A stretch of DNA of 64,000 nt from Streptomyces sp. NRRL F-2580 (GTDB lineage Bacteria > Actinomycetota > Actinomycetes > Streptomycetales > Streptomycetaceae): the NCBI RefSeq assembly GCF_000720115.1, contig NZ_JOIR01000003.1:1-64000 (forward strand), read 5' to 3'. Position numbers and translations under genes: made by a program. A model generated the notes under the pieces. That model had not been told where the DNA came from. It saw only the letters and a list, made by a program, of their open reading frames with translations, and made no database searches. Shown piece by piece: positions 24,650-34,517 of the stretch. The stretch's first letter is position 1. Each line of letters starts with the position of its first letter.

Positions 24650-25609
24650 GTGTTGAACCCCCTCGCCCACATCGCCAGCCGCTGGACCCCGTCACCCCGG
24701 ACCGTCCAGCGGGCCGCACTCGCCGCGCTCGTCATGAGCGTGGTCATCGTCGTCACCGGCGGCGCGGTACGGCTGACCGGGTCCGGCCTCGGCTGCGACA
24801 CCTGGCCCAAGTGCACCGACGACAGCCTGATCGTGACGCAGGAGCAGGGCTTCCACGGCGCCATCGAGTTCGGCAACCGCATGCTGACCTACGTGCTCAG
24901 CGCGGCCGTCGGCTGGGCGATCATCGCCGCCCGCTCGGCCAAGCCCTGGCGGCACTCCCTCACGAAGCTCGGCTGGGTGCAGTTCTTCATCGTGATGGCG
25001 AACGCCGTACTCGGCGGCATCACCGTCCTGACCGGGCTCAACCCCTACAGCGTGGCCGGGCACTTCCTGCTCGCCACCGCGCTGATCACCGTGACGACGC
25101 TCACCTGGCAGCGCACCCGCGAGGGCGACGGCTCCCCCAGGCCGCGCGTGCCCGGCCCGGTGCGCAAGCTGTCGTGGGCGCTGCTCGCGACCACCCTGGT
25201 CCTGATCGCGGCGGGCACCGTCGTGACGGGCTCCGGCCCGCACGCCGGTGACAGCAGCGAGATCCGGCGCATGCCCTTCGACTGGGACGCCACCGTCCAC
25301 GTGCACGCCGTCGCCGCCTGGCTGGTGTGCGCGCTCGCCGTCGCGATGTGGCTGGTCCTGCGTGTCGTCGACGCTCCGGCCGACACCCGGGCGCGCGCCC
25401 GCGACCTGCTGGTCGTGCTGCTCGCCCAGGGCGCCATCGGCTACGTGCAGTACGCCACCCAGGTCCCCGAGGCCCTGGTCGCCGCCCACATGCTGGGCTC
25501 CTGCCTGGTATGGATCGCCGTGCTCCGGGTCGCACTGAGCCTGCGCGAGCGGCCGGCCGAGCAGGCGGAGATCCCCTCCCAGGGCGACCCGCAGCTCTCC
25601 GCCGTCTGA
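24650..25609 (+). CDS. ctaA: heme A synthase (COX15/CtaA)
   Basis: A 319-residue membrane enzyme that oxidises heme O to heme A for cytochrome aa3 oxidase. Eight hydrophobic helices are arranged as two bundles. TGGAVRLTGSGLGCDTWPKC near residue 40 carries the conserved cysteine pair, and the heme ligand His residues occur in GFHGAIEFGNR, GHFLLAT, VHVHAVAAW and AAHMLGS. GTG 24650 was chosen because no ribosome site precedes earlier codons. A -10-like TACGAT (24637-24642) sits only 7 nt upstream, so the message may be leaderless. Confidence 0.92.
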   Translation: MLNPLAHIASRWTPSPRTVQRAALAALVMSVVIVVTGGAVRLTGSGLGCDTWPKCTDDSLIVTQEQGFHGAIEFGNRMLTYVLSAAVGWAIIAARSAKPWRHSLTKLGWVQFFIVMANAVLGGITVLTGLNPYSVAGHFLLATALITVTTLTWQRTREGDGSPRPRVPGPVRKLSWALLATTLVLIAAGTVVTGSGPHAGDSSEIRRMPFDWDATVHVHAVAAWLVCALAVAMWLVLRVVDAPADTRARARDLLVVLLAQGAIGYVQYATQVPEALVAAHMLGSCLVWIAVLRVALSLRERPAEQAEIPSQGDPQLSAV

Positions 25610-25623
25610 TCCCCCCAGGCCCG

Positions 25624-26724
25624 TCAGGGCGTGTCGGGGCCGTCCAGACGGTAGACGCGGCGGGCGTTGCCCGCCGCGACCAGGCCGGCCACCCGGTCCG
25701 CGTCCGGCCAGGACCAGGACCCCTCGGCGACCCAGCCGCCCAGCACCCGGCCCAGCGCCTCCCGGAACACCAGGGCGCCCACCGCGTGCAGTTCGGGCAG
25801 CTGCCGGCCGCCGCTGGAGAACAGCACCTTCCCGAACGGCGCCAGCTCCAGCAGTTCGGCCAGGACCGCCGCCGCCCGCGCCCCGGTCTGCCCGAGGGCC
25901 GCGCCGGCATCGGCGTAGACGTGCGGGAAGGCCGCGGCGAGCTGCGCCGTGTGCCGGTGGTGGGGGTATCCGCCGATCAGCACCAGCCGCGCGCCCAGGC
26001 CCGCGGTGGCCCGTACGAACTCCGTCAGCGGGGCGGGATCGGCCGCGCCCGTGTGCAGCTGGAGGGGCAGCCCGGACGACACCGCGCTCCACAGCAGGTG
26101 CCGCAGGAGTACGGGGTCCCGTACGGCTCCGCCCCGGGGCCGCCCGGCCAGCCACCGTCCGGCCGCCCCGCGCACCTCGCCGGGACCGGGCGGATCGGGT
26201 ACGGAGGCCGGGGCGCCGGCGCCGTCGAAGGCGGCCGCGCAGGTGAAGGCCGCGGCCCCGGCGGCGGCGTGGTGGACGGCCTCGGCGAGATTGGCGAGGA
26301 AGGCGGAGACCGTCCCGGAGGTGTCGGCCACCTGCTCGGCCAGTACCTCCAGCCGGACCGACTCGAAGGCCTCCGCGTCCCCGGCGAGCGCCAGCTCCTT
26401 GGGCCCGGTGAGGTCCCCGGTCCCTCCGGTGTCGACCAGGTACGCGGCGACCCCGGACCCCCTGAGCAGCCGCCGGGCGGACTCGGCCGCGCCCAGCTCG
26501 CGCCGCCGCGCCAGATAGCGGGCGGGGGCGGCGTGCGGCTCCAGCCCCAGCAGCGGCGGGCACCAGCGGCGCACCGCGAAACCGGTCTGGGTGTCGAAGA
26601 AGGTGGTGCCCGCGGCGGGCGGGCCGGCCGAGCGGATCAGCTGGGCCTCGAAGGTGCCCAGGCCCAGCTCCGTACGGAGTACTCCGTGGCAGTACTGGTC
26701 CACCAGGGGCGGCGTTTCGATCAT
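25624..26724 (-). CDS. amidohydrolase-like protein, possibly catalytically inactive
   Basis: A 366-residue protein of the amidohydrolase_2 type, with ATG 26724 preferred (GGGA at 7 nt). The first metal motif of the superfamily, H-x-H, reads LVDQYCHGVL, so the first His is Tyr. The later conserved segments are GLPLQLHTGAADPAP, LVLIGGYPHHRHTAQLAAAF and KVLFSSGGRQLPELH. In the last the catalytic Asp is replaced by Gly. The fold is clear, but two key metal-site residues differ, so hydrolytic activity is doubtful. It converges with ctaA, 14 bp apart. Function unknown. Confidence 0.75.
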   Translation of the reverse strand: MIETPPLVDQYCHGVLRTELGLGTFEAQLIRSAGPPAAGTTFFDTQTGFAVRRWCPPLLGLEPHAAPARYLARRRELGAAESARRLLRGSGVAAYLVDTGGTGDLTGPKELALAGDAEAFESVRLEVLAEQVADTSGTVSAFLANLAEAVHHAAAGAAAFTCAAAFDGAGAPASVPDPPGPGEVRGAAGRWLAGRPRGGAVRDPVLLRHLLWSAVSSGLPLQLHTGAADPAPLTEFVRATAGLGARLVLIGGYPHHRHTAQLAAAFPHVYADAGAALGQTGARAAAVLAELLELAPFGKVLFSSGGRQLPELHAVGALVFREALGRVLGGWVAEGSWSWPDADRVAGLVAAGNARRVYRLDGPDTP

Positions 26725-26829
26725 CCGGGCATCCCGTTGCGGACGTGAGGAAGGGGCTTCCACACGTCCTAACGGGTGAGCGGGGTGTGAGGTGTTGCTC
26801 GCGCTGTTGACCGATCGCCCGGACAGGGC

Positions 26830-27180
26830 TTAGTTCTCGCGTCCGCCGAGCTGGATGCCGGCCATCCGCGTCCACTCGTACGGGCCGGTGCGCACGCGCG
26901 CGGCGAACTCCCCGTCGAACTCCTCGTGGAGGGTCAGCCCGGCCTTCGCGGCGGCCAGCTGCGCCGTCGCGAACGTCGGCGCCACCAGGTCGCCCCAGCC
27001 GCCGTCCGTTCCCACGAGCACGATCCGGGTGCCGGCCTGCCCGATGTGGGCGAGCTGGCCCTCGGCGCCCCCGTGCTTCTTGGCGAAGGCGCCGATCTGC
27101 CTGGCGAGCTTCGCCGCCGTACGGTCCTGCTTCTTGTCCGCGGCGCCTGCGGCGGCTGCGGTGTCTGCGGTGTCTCCCAT
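26830..27180 (-). CDS. conserved hypothetical protein (116 aa)
   Basis: A small protein with a Lys/Ala-rich N terminus (DKKQDRTAAKLARQIGAFAKKHGG) and a mixed body with TRIVLVGTDGGWGDLVAPTF, AAAKAGLTLHEEFDGEFAARVRTG and WTRMAGIQLGG. ATG 27180 has GGTAG about 10 nt upstream; ATG 27189 three codons earlier is an alternative. No membrane helix is present. Its position next to ctaB recurs in Streptomyces, but no function is known to me. Confidence 0.7.
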   Translation of the reverse strand: MGDTADTAAAAGAADKKQDRTAAKLARQIGAFAKKHGGAEGQLAHIGQAGTRIVLVGTDGGWGDLVAPTFATAQLAAAKAGLTLHEEFDGEFAARVRTGPYEWTRMAGIQLGGREN

Positions 27181-27204
27181 GGAGGGCATGCTACCGGCGA
27201 GTAA

Positions 27205-28146
27205 TCAGCGGAGGAAGGGATCCACGGCCACCGCCACGAACAGCAGCGACACGTAGGTGATCGACCAGTGGAACAGGCGCATCTCCTTGAGCTTCGCGCC
27301 CGTCACGCCCGCCTTGGCCCGCGCGTGCAGCGCGTGCGCCTCCCACAGCCACCAGCCGCCCGAGACCAGCGCGACCGAGGTGTAGAACCAGCCGGTGTAC
27401 CCCATCGGGGTCAGCAGCAGCGAGACCGCCACCATCACCCAGCTGTAGAGGACGATCTGGCTCGCCACGGCCTTGTTGCCCGCCACGACGGGGAGCATCG
27501 GCACGCCGGCGCGCGCGTAGTCGTCCTTCACCTTCATGGACAGCGGCCAGTAGTGCGGCGGCGTCCAGAAGAAGATGACGAGGAAGAGGACGACCGCGGC
27601 CCAGGAGACCTCGTTCGTGACCGACGACCAACCGATGAGCACCGGCATGCAGCCCGCGATGCCGCCCCAGACGATGTTCTGGGCGGTGCGCCGCTTCAGC
27701 AGCATCGTGTAGACGACGACGTAGAAGAGGAGCGCGCCGAGCGACAGCGCCGCCGACAGCCAGTTGACGAGCAGACCGAAGAACAGGGTGGAGACCACCG
27801 CGAGGGTGAGGCCGAAGGCCAGGCACTCGCGCGGGCTCACCATGCCGGTCACCAGCGGGCGCTGCGAGGTCCGGTCCATCAGCGCGTCGATGTCGCGGTC
27901 GATGTACATGTTCAGCGCGTTGGCGCCGCCCGCGGACAAGTAGCCGCCGAAGCAGGTCACGAGGACCAGCCACAGGGACGGCACGCCCTGCTCGGCCAGG
28001 AACATCACCGGCACTGTGGTGATCAGCAGAAGTTCGATGATCCGCGGCTTGGTCAATGCCACGAAAGCCATGACGCGGGCCCCGAACGGCCGGTGACCGG
28101 GGCTCGTCCCGAGCACCGCCGCTGGACGGGATTCGACGGCCGTCAC
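27205..28146 (-). CDS. ctaB: heme O synthase (protoheme IX farnesyltransferase)
   Basis: A 313-residue UbiA-family prenyltransferase that attaches farnesyl to protoheme IX, feeding CtaA. It has nine or so membrane helices. The first Asp-rich motif reads [24 protein letters not shown] and the second [26 protein letters not shown] 28146 follows AGGGG at 5 nt; further in-frame upstream residues have no ribosome site. It is divergent from tkt. Confidence 0.94.
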   Translation of the reverse strand: MTAVESRPAAVLGTSPGHRPFGARVMAFVALTKPRIIELLLITTVPVMFLAEQGVPSLWLVLVTCFGGYLSAGGANALNMYIDRDIDALMDRTSQRPLVTGMVSPRECLAFGLTLAVVSTLFFGLLVNWLSAALSLGALLFYVVVYTMLLKRRTAQNIVWGGIAGCMPVLIGWSSVTNEVSWAAVVLFLVIFFWTPPHYWPLSMKVKDDYARAGVPMLPVVAGNKAVASQIVLYSWVMVAVSLLLTPMGYTGWFYTSVALVSGGWWLWEAHALHARAKAGVTGAKLKEMRLFHWSITYVSLLFVAVAVDPFLR

Positions 28147-28478
28147 GCACACCCCTGAGAGAGAATCCAGCAAGCTACGACCCGGGCCGCCATCGACATG
28201 AAGGCCCGGTTGAGGCTTGCGCGTACCACGCCACTGTAGACGTTGCACTTACGTCGCCCCGCGCCGGGGTCGCCCCGTGTTGGGCCGATCGGACCGTGCA
28301 TACCTACGGGGGACGGCGCGGTCGGGGCCCCCGTGGGCGGGTGAACACCGGGCGGCGGCGCGGTGACGGACTGCGTGCACTCGAATAGCTGCACGCCGTT
28401 GCGGGGGTAGGCTCGGAATCGCGCCGGTGCACCGTTCGTCACCGGGAACAGACATGTGGAGAGGAGCCCTGACCCACG
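28147..28478. other. 332-bp divergent ctaB / tkt promoter region
   Basis: The region contains an inverted repeat GCGTGCA-N10-TGCACGC (28373-28396), a CCCCGCGCCGGGG stem-loop word near 28257, and a TAGGCT -10-like hexamer at 28408-28413 toward tkt, without a good -35. I see no small gene. Confidence 0.55.
28373..28396. promoter_or_regulatory. inverted repeat GCGTGCA-N10-TGCACGC upstream of tkt
   Basis: Perfect 7-bp arms (28373-28379, 28390-28396) lie just ahead of a -10-like TAGGCT and about 85 bp before the tkt GTG. The position suits an operator, but the regulator is unknown. Confidence 0.4.
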
Positions 28479-30566
28479 GTGAGCACCAAGCCGACCACCA
28501 CAGAGCTCGAGTGGACCGAACTGGACCAGCGGGCCGTCGACACCGCCCGCATCCTGGCCGCTGACGCGGTCCAGAAGGTCGGAAACGGCCACCCCGGTAC
28601 GGCGATGAGCCTGGCCCCCGCCGCGTACACCCTCTTCCAGAAGGTGATGCGGCACGACCCGGCGGACCCCGAGTGGGTGGGCCGCGACCGTTTCGTGCTC
28701 TCCGCGGGGCACTCGTCCCTGACGCTCTACACCCAGCTGTACCTCGGCGGGTTCGGGCTCGAACTGGACGACCTCAAGGCGTTCCGCACGTGGGGTTCCA
28801 AGACCCCCGGTCACCCGGAGTACGGCCACACGGCCGGCGTGGAGACCACCACCGGCCCCCTCGGCCAGGGTGTCGCCAACGCGGTGGGCATGGCCATGGC
28901 CGCCCGCTACGAGCGCGGCCTGTTCGACCCGGAGGCCGCCCCGGGCACCTCCCCCTTCGACCACATGGTCTACGCGATCGCGGGCGACGGCTGCCTCCAG
29001 GAGGGCATCTCCCACGAGGCGTCCGCGCTGGCCGGCCACCAGAAGCTCGGCAACCTCGTCCTGCTGTGGGACGACAACCACATCTCCATCGAGGGCGACA
29101 CGGAGACGGCCGTCTCCGAGGACACCCTCAAGCGCTACGAGGCCTACGGCTGGCACGTCCAGCGCGTCGCGCAGCAGGAGAACGGCGACCTCGACCCGAA
29201 GGCGCTGTTCGCCGCCCTCCAGGCCGCCAAGGCCGAGACCGGGCGCCCCTCCTTCATCGCGGCCCGCTCGATCATCGCCTGGCCCGCCCCGCACGCCCAG
29301 AACACCGAGGCCGCGCACGGCTCGGCGCTCGGCGACGACGAGGTCGCGGCCACCAAGCGCGTCCTCGGCTTCGACCCGGAGCGGAGCTTCGAGGTCTCCG
29401 ACGAGGTCCTCGCGCACACCCGCGGCCTCGGCGACCGCGGCCGCGAGGCCAAGGCCGCCTGGGAGAAGGACTTCTCCGCCTGGCGCACGGCCAACCCGGA
29501 GCGCGCCGCCTCGTTCGACCGCATCAACGCCAACGAGCTGCCCGCGGGCTGGGAGGACGAGCTCCCCGTCTTCGAGGCCGGCAAGGGCGTCGCCACCCGC
29601 GCCGCCTCCGGCAAGGTGCTCCAGGCCCTCGGCGCGGTCATCCCGGAGCTGTGGGGCGGCTCGGCCGACCTGGCCGGCTCCAACAACACCACCATCGACA
29701 AGAACTCCTCGTTCCTGCCGAAGGACAACCCGCTGCCGGAGGCCGACCCGTACGGCCGCACCGTCCACTTCGGCATCCGCGAGCACGCCATGGCCGCGAC
29801 CATGAACGGCATCGCCCTGCACGGCCACACCCGTGTCTACGGCGGCACCTTCCTGGTGTTCTCCGACTACATGCGCAACGCCGTGCGCCTGTCGTCCCTG
29901 ATGCACCTGCCGGTGACCTACGTGTGGACGCACGACTCCATCGGTCTCGGCGAGGACGGCCCGACCCACCAGCCGGTCGAGCACCTCGCCTCGCTGCGCG
30001 CCATCCCGGGCCTGAACGTCGTCCGCCCGGCCGACGCCAACGAGACCGCGATCGCCTGGCGCGAGATCCTCAAGCGCCACACCAAGGTCTTCGGCAAGGG
30101 CGCCCCGCACGGTCTGGCGCTCACCCGCCAGGGCGTGCCGACCTACGAGCGCAACGAGGACGCCGCCAAGGGCGGGTACGTACTCTTCGAGGCCGAGGGC
30201 GGTCCCGCCCAGGTCGTGCTCATCGGCACCGGCTCCGAGGTCCACCTCGCCGTCGAGGCCCGCGAGCAGCTCCAGGCCGAGGGCATCCCGGCCCGGGTCG
30301 TCTCGATGCCGTCCGTCGAGTGGTTCGAGGAGCAGCCGCAGGAGTACAAGGACAGCGTCCTGCCCTCCTCGGTGAAGGCCCGCGTCGCGGTCGAGGCCGG
30401 CATCGGCCTGACCTGGCACCGGTACGTCGGCGACGCCGGCCGCATCGTGTCGCTGGAGCACTTCGGCGCCTCCGCCGACGCGAAGGTGCTGTTCCGCGAG
30501 TTCGGCTTCACCGCCGAGGCCGTGACCGCCGCCGCCAAGGACTCCCTCGCAGCCGCCGCGCGCTGA
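28479..30566 (+). CDS. tkt: transketolase
   Basis: A 695-residue thiamine diphosphate enzyme that transfers two-carbon units between sugar phosphates in the pentose phosphate pathway. The ThDP motif is [34 protein letters not shown] (GDG, then about 28 residues to NN-like DDN). [62 protein letters not shown] and the C-terminal [10 protein letters not shown] complete the set. GTG 28479 follows GAGAGGAG. It starts the operon tkt-tal-zwf-opcA-pgl. Confidence 0.98.
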   Translation: MSTKPTTTELEWTELDQRAVDTARILAADAVQKVGNGHPGTAMSLAPAAYTLFQKVMRHDPADPEWVGRDRFVLSAGHSSLTLYTQLYLGGFGLELDDLKAFRTWGSKTPGHPEYGHTAGVETTTGPLGQGVANAVGMAMAARYERGLFDPEAAPGTSPFDHMVYAIAGDGCLQEGISHEASALAGHQKLGNLVLLWDDNHISIEGDTETAVSEDTLKRYEAYGWHVQRVAQQENGDLDPKALFAALQAAKAETGRPSFIAARSIIAWPAPHAQNTEAAHGSALGDDEVAATKRVLGFDPERSFEVSDEVLAHTRGLGDRGREAKAAWEKDFSAWRTANPERAASFDRINANELPAGWEDELPVFEAGKGVATRAASGKVLQALGAVIPELWGGSADLAGSNNTTIDKNSSFLPKDNPLPEADPYGRTVHFGIREHAMAATMNGIALHGHTRVYGGTFLVFSDYMRNAVRLSSLMHLPVTYVWTHDSIGLGEDGPTHQPVEHLASLRAIPGLNVVRPADANETAIAWREILKRHTKVFGKGAPHGLALTRQGVPTYERNEDAAKGGYVLFEAEGGPAQVVLIGTGSEVHLAVEAREQLQAEGIPARVVSMPSVEWFEEQPQEYKDSVLPSSVKARVAVEAGIGLTWHRYVGDAGRIVSLEHFGASADAKVLFREFGFTAEAVTAAAKDSLAAAAR

Positions 30567-30600
30567 CGCCGGTCCAGAACCAAGTAGGAGATGTAATCCC

Positions 30601-31719
30601 ATGACAGACGCACTCAAGCGCCTCTCCGACGAAGGCGTGGCGATCTGGCTGGACGACCTGTCCCGCAAGCGCATCACGTCCGGCAACCTGGCCGAGCTCA
30701 TCGACCAGTCGCACGTGGTCGGTGTCACCACCAACCCGGCGATCTTCCAGAAGGCGATCAGCGGCGGCGAGGGCTACGAGCAGCAGCTCACCGACCTCGC
30801 GACCCGCAAGGTCACCGTGGAGGAGGCCCTGCGCATGATCACCACGGCGGACGTCCGCGACGCCGCCGACATCCTGCGCCCGGTCTACGACCGCACCGAC
30901 GGCCAGGACGGCCGCGTGTCGATCGAGGTCGACCCGCGCCTGGCGCACAGCACGCCGGCGACCATCGCCGAGGCCAAGCAGCTGGCCTGGCTGGTGGACC
31001 GCCCGAACACGCTCATCAAGATCCCGGCGACCAAGGCCGGCCTGCCGGCGATCACCGAGGTCATCGGCAAGGGCATCAGCGTCAACGTCACGCTGATCTT
31101 CTCGCTGGAGCGCTACCGCGAGGTCATGGACGCGTACCTGGCGGGCCTGGAGAAGGCCAAGGCCGCCGGCCTGGACCTGTCCCTGATCCACTCGGTCGCC
31201 TCCTTCTTCGTGTCCCGCGTGGACAGCGAGATCGACAAGCGCCTGGACGCGGTCGGCACCGACGAGGCGAAGGCCCTCAAGGGCAAGGCGGCACTCGCCA
31301 ACGCCCGTCTGGCTTACGAGGCCTACGAGGAGGTCTTCTCCTCGGACCGCTGGGCCGCCCTGGAGCGCGTCGGAGCCAACAAGCAGCGTCCGCTGTGGGC
31401 CTCGACGGGCGTCAAGGACCCGGCGTACAAGGACACCCTGTACGTGGACGACCTGGTCGCCCCGAACACGGTGAACACCATGCCGGAGGCCACCCTGGAG
31501 GCCGCCGCCGACCACGGCCGGATCACGGGTGACACCGTGCGCGGCACCTACGAGCAGGCGCGTGCCGAGCTCGACGCGGTCGCGAAGCTGGGTATTTCGT
31601 ACGACGATGTGGTGCAGCTGCTCGAGGACGAGGGCGTCGAGAAGTTCGAGGCGTCCTGGAACGACCTGCTGAAGTCGACCGAGGCGGAGCTTGAGCGCCT
31701 TGCCCCCACGGAGGCCTGA
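30601..31719 (+). CDS. tal: transaldolase
   Basis: A 372-residue enzyme transferring dihydroxyacetone units between sugar phosphates. The Schiff-base lysine is Lys140 in [25 protein letters not shown] and [15 protein letters not shown] are the other family motifs. The length is that of the actinobacterial longer transaldolases. AGGAG sits at good distance before ATG. It lies 34 bp after tkt. Confidence 0.97.
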   Translation: MTDALKRLSDEGVAIWLDDLSRKRITSGNLAELIDQSHVVGVTTNPAIFQKAISGGEGYEQQLTDLATRKVTVEEALRMITTADVRDAADILRPVYDRTDGQDGRVSIEVDPRLAHSTPATIAEAKQLAWLVDRPNTLIKIPATKAGLPAITEVIGKGISVNVTLIFSLERYREVMDAYLAGLEKAKAAGLDLSLIHSVASFFVSRVDSEIDKRLDAVGTDEAKALKGKAALANARLAYEAYEEVFSSDRWAALERVGANKQRPLWASTGVKDPAYKDTLYVDDLVAPNTVNTMPEATLEAAADHGRITGDTVRGTYEQARAELDAVAKLGISYDDVVQLLEDEGVEKFEASWNDLLKSTEAELERLAPTEA

Positions 31720-31724
31720 ACACC

Positions 31725-33251
31725 TTGTCTGTGAACGGAGCGAACCCGCTTCGTGACGCACAGGACCGGCGGCTCCCGCGCATCGCGGGGCCGTCCGGCC
31801 TGGTCATTTTCGGCGTTACGGGTGACCTGTCGCGCAAGAAGCTGATGCCTGCCATCTACGACCTGGCCAATCGCGGCCTGCTCCCGCCGGGCTTCTCGCT
31901 GATCGGGTTCGCCCGCCGCGAGTGGGAGCACGAGGACTTCGCCCAGGAGGTGTACGAGGCCGTCAAACAGCACTCGCGCACCCCCTTCCGGGAGGAGGTC
32001 TGGCAGCAGCTGGTGCAGGGCTGCCGGTTCGTGCAGGGCGATTTCGACGACGACGCGGCGTTCGAGACCCTCAAGGCGACGATCGACGACCTGGACAAGG
32101 CGCAGGGCACGGGCGGCAACTTCGCCTTCTACCTGTCGGTCCCGCCGAAGTTCTTCCCCAAGGTGGTCCAGCAGCTCAAGAACCACGGGCTGGCGCAGAA
32201 GGAGGGCTCCTGGCGGCGTGCCGTCATCGAGAAGCCCTTCGGCCACGACCTGAAGAGCGCCGAGGAGCTCAACAAGGTCGTCCACGAGGTCTTCCCCCGG
32301 GACGAGGTCTTCCGGATCGACCACTACCTCGGCAAGGAGACCGTCCAGAACATCCTGGCGCTCCGCTTCGCCAACACCATGTTCGAGCCGATCTGGAACC
32401 GGTCGTACGTCGACCACGTGCAGATCACCATGGCCGAGGACATCGGCATCGGCGGCCGGGCCGGGTACTACGACGGCATCGGCGCGGCCCGTGACGTCAT
32501 CCAGAACCACCTGCTGCAGCTGCTCGCGCTCACCGCGATGGAGGAGCCCGGCTCCTTCCACCCCAAGGCGCTGGTGGCGGAGAAGCTCAAGGTCCTCACG
32601 GCCGTCGAGCTCCCCGAGGACCTGGGCAAGCACACCGTGCGCGGCCAGTACTCGGGCGCGTGGCAGGGCGGCGAGAAGGTCGTCGGTTACCTCGAAGAGG
32701 ACGGCATCGACCCCAAGTCGAAGACCGACACCTACGCGGCCATCCGACTGGAGATCAACAACCGCCGCTGGGCGGGCGTCCCGTTCTACCTGCGGACGGG
32801 CAAGCGCCTGGGCCGCCGGGTGACCGAGATCGCCGTGGTCTTCAAGCGTGCCCCGTACCTGCCGTTCGAGTCGGGCGCGACCGAGGAGCTGGGGCAGAAC
32901 GCCCTGGTCATCCGGGTCCAGCCGGACGAGGGCGTGACGGTCCGTTTCGGTTCCAAGGTTCCGGGCACCTCCATGGAGGTCCGGGACGTCACGATGGACT
33001 TCGCCTACGGCGAGTCCTTCACGGAGTCGAGCCCCGAGGCGTACGAGCGGCTCATCCTCGACGTGCTCCTCGGCGACGCGAACCTCTTCCCGCGTCACCA
33101 GGAGGTCGAGCTGTCCTGGAACATCCTCGACCCGATCGAGGAGTACTGGGACAAGCACGGCAAGCCCGCGCAGTACCCGGCGGGCACCTGGGGTCCGGTC
33201 GAGGCGGACGAGATGCTCGCACGAGACGGACGGAGCTGGCGCCGGCCATGA
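31725..33251 (+). CDS. zwf: glucose-6-phosphate 1-dehydrogenase
   Basis: A 508-residue enzyme that oxidises glucose 6-phosphate with NADP and feeds the oxidative pentose phosphate pathway. The Rossmann motif is VIFGVTGDLSRKKLMPAIY, and the active-site motif is FRIDHYLGKETVQN. TTG 31725 is supported by GGAGG 10 nt upstream; a GTG two codons later is possible. The gene follows tal by 5 bp and overlaps opcA by 4 bp. Confidence 0.97.
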   Translation: MSVNGANPLRDAQDRRLPRIAGPSGLVIFGVTGDLSRKKLMPAIYDLANRGLLPPGFSLIGFARREWEHEDFAQEVYEAVKQHSRTPFREEVWQQLVQGCRFVQGDFDDDAAFETLKATIDDLDKAQGTGGNFAFYLSVPPKFFPKVVQQLKNHGLAQKEGSWRRAVIEKPFGHDLKSAEELNKVVHEVFPRDEVFRIDHYLGKETVQNILALRFANTMFEPIWNRSYVDHVQITMAEDIGIGGRAGYYDGIGAARDVIQNHLLQLLALTAMEEPGSFHPKALVAEKLKVLTAVELPEDLGKHTVRGQYSGAWQGGEKVVGYLEEDGIDPKSKTDTYAAIRLEINNRRWAGVPFYLRTGKRLGRRVTEIAVVFKRAPYLPFESGATEELGQNALVIRVQPDEGVTVRFGSKVPGTSMEVRDVTMDFAYGESFTESSPEAYERLILDVLLGDANLFPRHQEVELSWNILDPIEEYWDKHGKPAQYPAGTWGPVEADEMLARDGRSWRRP

Positions 33252-34285
33252 AGATCGACCTCACGGAGACCAACTCCAGCAAGATCAATGCCGCGATGGT
33301 GCAGGCCCGCCGGGACATCGGCACGCCGGCCATCGGCATGGTCCTCACGCTGGTGATCGTGACCGACGAGGAGAACGCGTACGACGCGCTCAAGTCGGCG
33401 AACGACGCGTCCCACGAACACCCCTCGCGGATCGTCGTCGTCATCAAGCGGGCCAGCCGCTCGCCGCGCAGCCGCCGCGACGCCCGGCTCGACGCGGAGA
33501 TCCGCGTCGGGGCGGACTCCGGCAGCGGTGAGACGGTCGTGCTCCGCCTTCACGGCGAACTGGTCGACCACGCCCAGTCGGTGGTTCTCCCACTGCTCCT
33601 GCCGGACGCCCCGGTGGTCGTCTGGTGGCCGGACGGTGCCCCCCAGGACCTGGCGGGCGACCCGCTGGGGACGCTGGGCCAGCGCCGGATCTCGGACACG
33701 TACTCCTGCGAGGACCCGATCCGGGAGCTCAGCGCCCGGGGGGCGTCGTACGCCCCGGGGGACACGGACCTGTCGTGGACCCGCATCACCCCGTGGCGCT
33801 CCATGCTGGCCGCCGCACTGGACCAGCAGAACCTCTCGGTCGCCTCGGCGACCGTCGAGGGCGAGGACGAGAACCCGAGCTGCGAGCTGCTGGCCATGTG
33901 GCTGGCGGACCGGCTCGACGTCCCGGTCACGCGCACGCTGTCCTCGGGCCCCGGCCTGACGGCGGTACGCCTGTCCACCAAGGACGGCGACATCGTCCTG
34001 GACCGGGCCGACGGGGCACTGGCCACGCTCTGCATGCCGGGGCAGCCCGACCGTGCGGTGGCGCTCAAGCGCCGCGAAACGGCCGAGCTCCTGGCGGAGG
34101 AGCTGCGCCGGCTGGACCCGGACAACACGTACGAGTCCGCGCTGAAGTTCGGCGTGACCAAGCTCCAGCCGCCGGCTCCGGCCAAGGCCGAGGCCCCGGC
34201 GAAGCCCGACACCGAGGCCGAGGCCGAGGCCAGGCCGCAGCCGAAGCCAGCGGCCAAGCCGTCGAAGAAGGCCGCGCCCAAGTAA
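33248..34285 (+). CDS. opcA: OpcA, glucose-6-phosphate dehydrogenase assembly protein
   Basis: A 345-residue OpcA. It is needed for assembly and redox activation of Zwf in actinobacteria and cyanobacteria. ATG 33248 overlaps the zwf stop (ATGA). Recognisable parts are MKIDLTETNSSKINAAMVQAR at the N terminus, LPLLLPDAPVVVWWPDGAP, a SWTRITPWRSMLAAALD segment and YESALKFGVTKLQ. The last 40 residues are a Pro/Ala/Lys-rich tail, not part of the fold. Confidence 0.95.
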   Translation: MKIDLTETNSSKINAAMVQARRDIGTPAIGMVLTLVIVTDEENAYDALKSANDASHEHPSRIVVVIKRASRSPRSRRDARLDAEIRVGADSGSGETVVLRLHGELVDHAQSVVLPLLLPDAPVVVWWPDGAPQDLAGDPLGTLGQRRISDTYSCEDPIRELSARGASYAPGDTDLSWTRITPWRSMLAAALDQQNLSVASATVEGEDENPSCELLAMWLADRLDVPVTRTLSSGPGLTAVRLSTKDGDIVLDRADGALATLCMPGQPDRAVALKRRETAELLAEELRRLDPDNTYESALKFGVTKLQPPAPAKAEAPAKPDTEAEAEARPQPKPAAKPSKKAAPK

Positions 34286-34303
34286 TCGGGCCCTGCGGGG
34301 CTC

Positions 34304-34457
34304 TCCCCCACCCCGCCCTTTCACCGTTTCCGGGGGCTCCGCCCCAGACCCCGGTCCTCAAACGCCGGACGGGCTGAAAGACTCAGCCTCGCCGGCGTTT
34401 GAGGCGCGGGGGTCCGGGGGCGGAGCCCCCGGTTTCGGGAAGGGGCGGGGTGGGGGA
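34304..34457. repeat. dispersed palindromic repeat, full copy inside the pentose phosphate operon
   Basis: A 154-nt imperfect palindrome centred near 34380. Outer arms are cccaccccgccctt and its reverse complement. Inner words are gggggctccgcccc, ctcaaacgccggacgggctga, then tcagcctcgccggcgtttgag and gggggcggagccccc. It separates opcA from pgl and is the reference copy for the family at 11.3, 49.7 and 55.2 kb. Confidence 0.85.
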
Positions 34458-34517
34458 AAGGCTCCGCGCAGCGGTACCCGCACCCGCACCCCTGAACTAC
34501 ACAGAAGGCGGCAGCAC

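Noticed and set aside
28143..30734. 863-aa minus-strand ORF over tkt
   Set aside because: It is the antisense shadow of transketolase; its product is low-complexity Val/Gly/Arg.
32660..33247. Upstream extension of opcA to 32660
   Set aside because: It lies within zwf. ATG 33248 with ATGA overlap fits the family N terminus.
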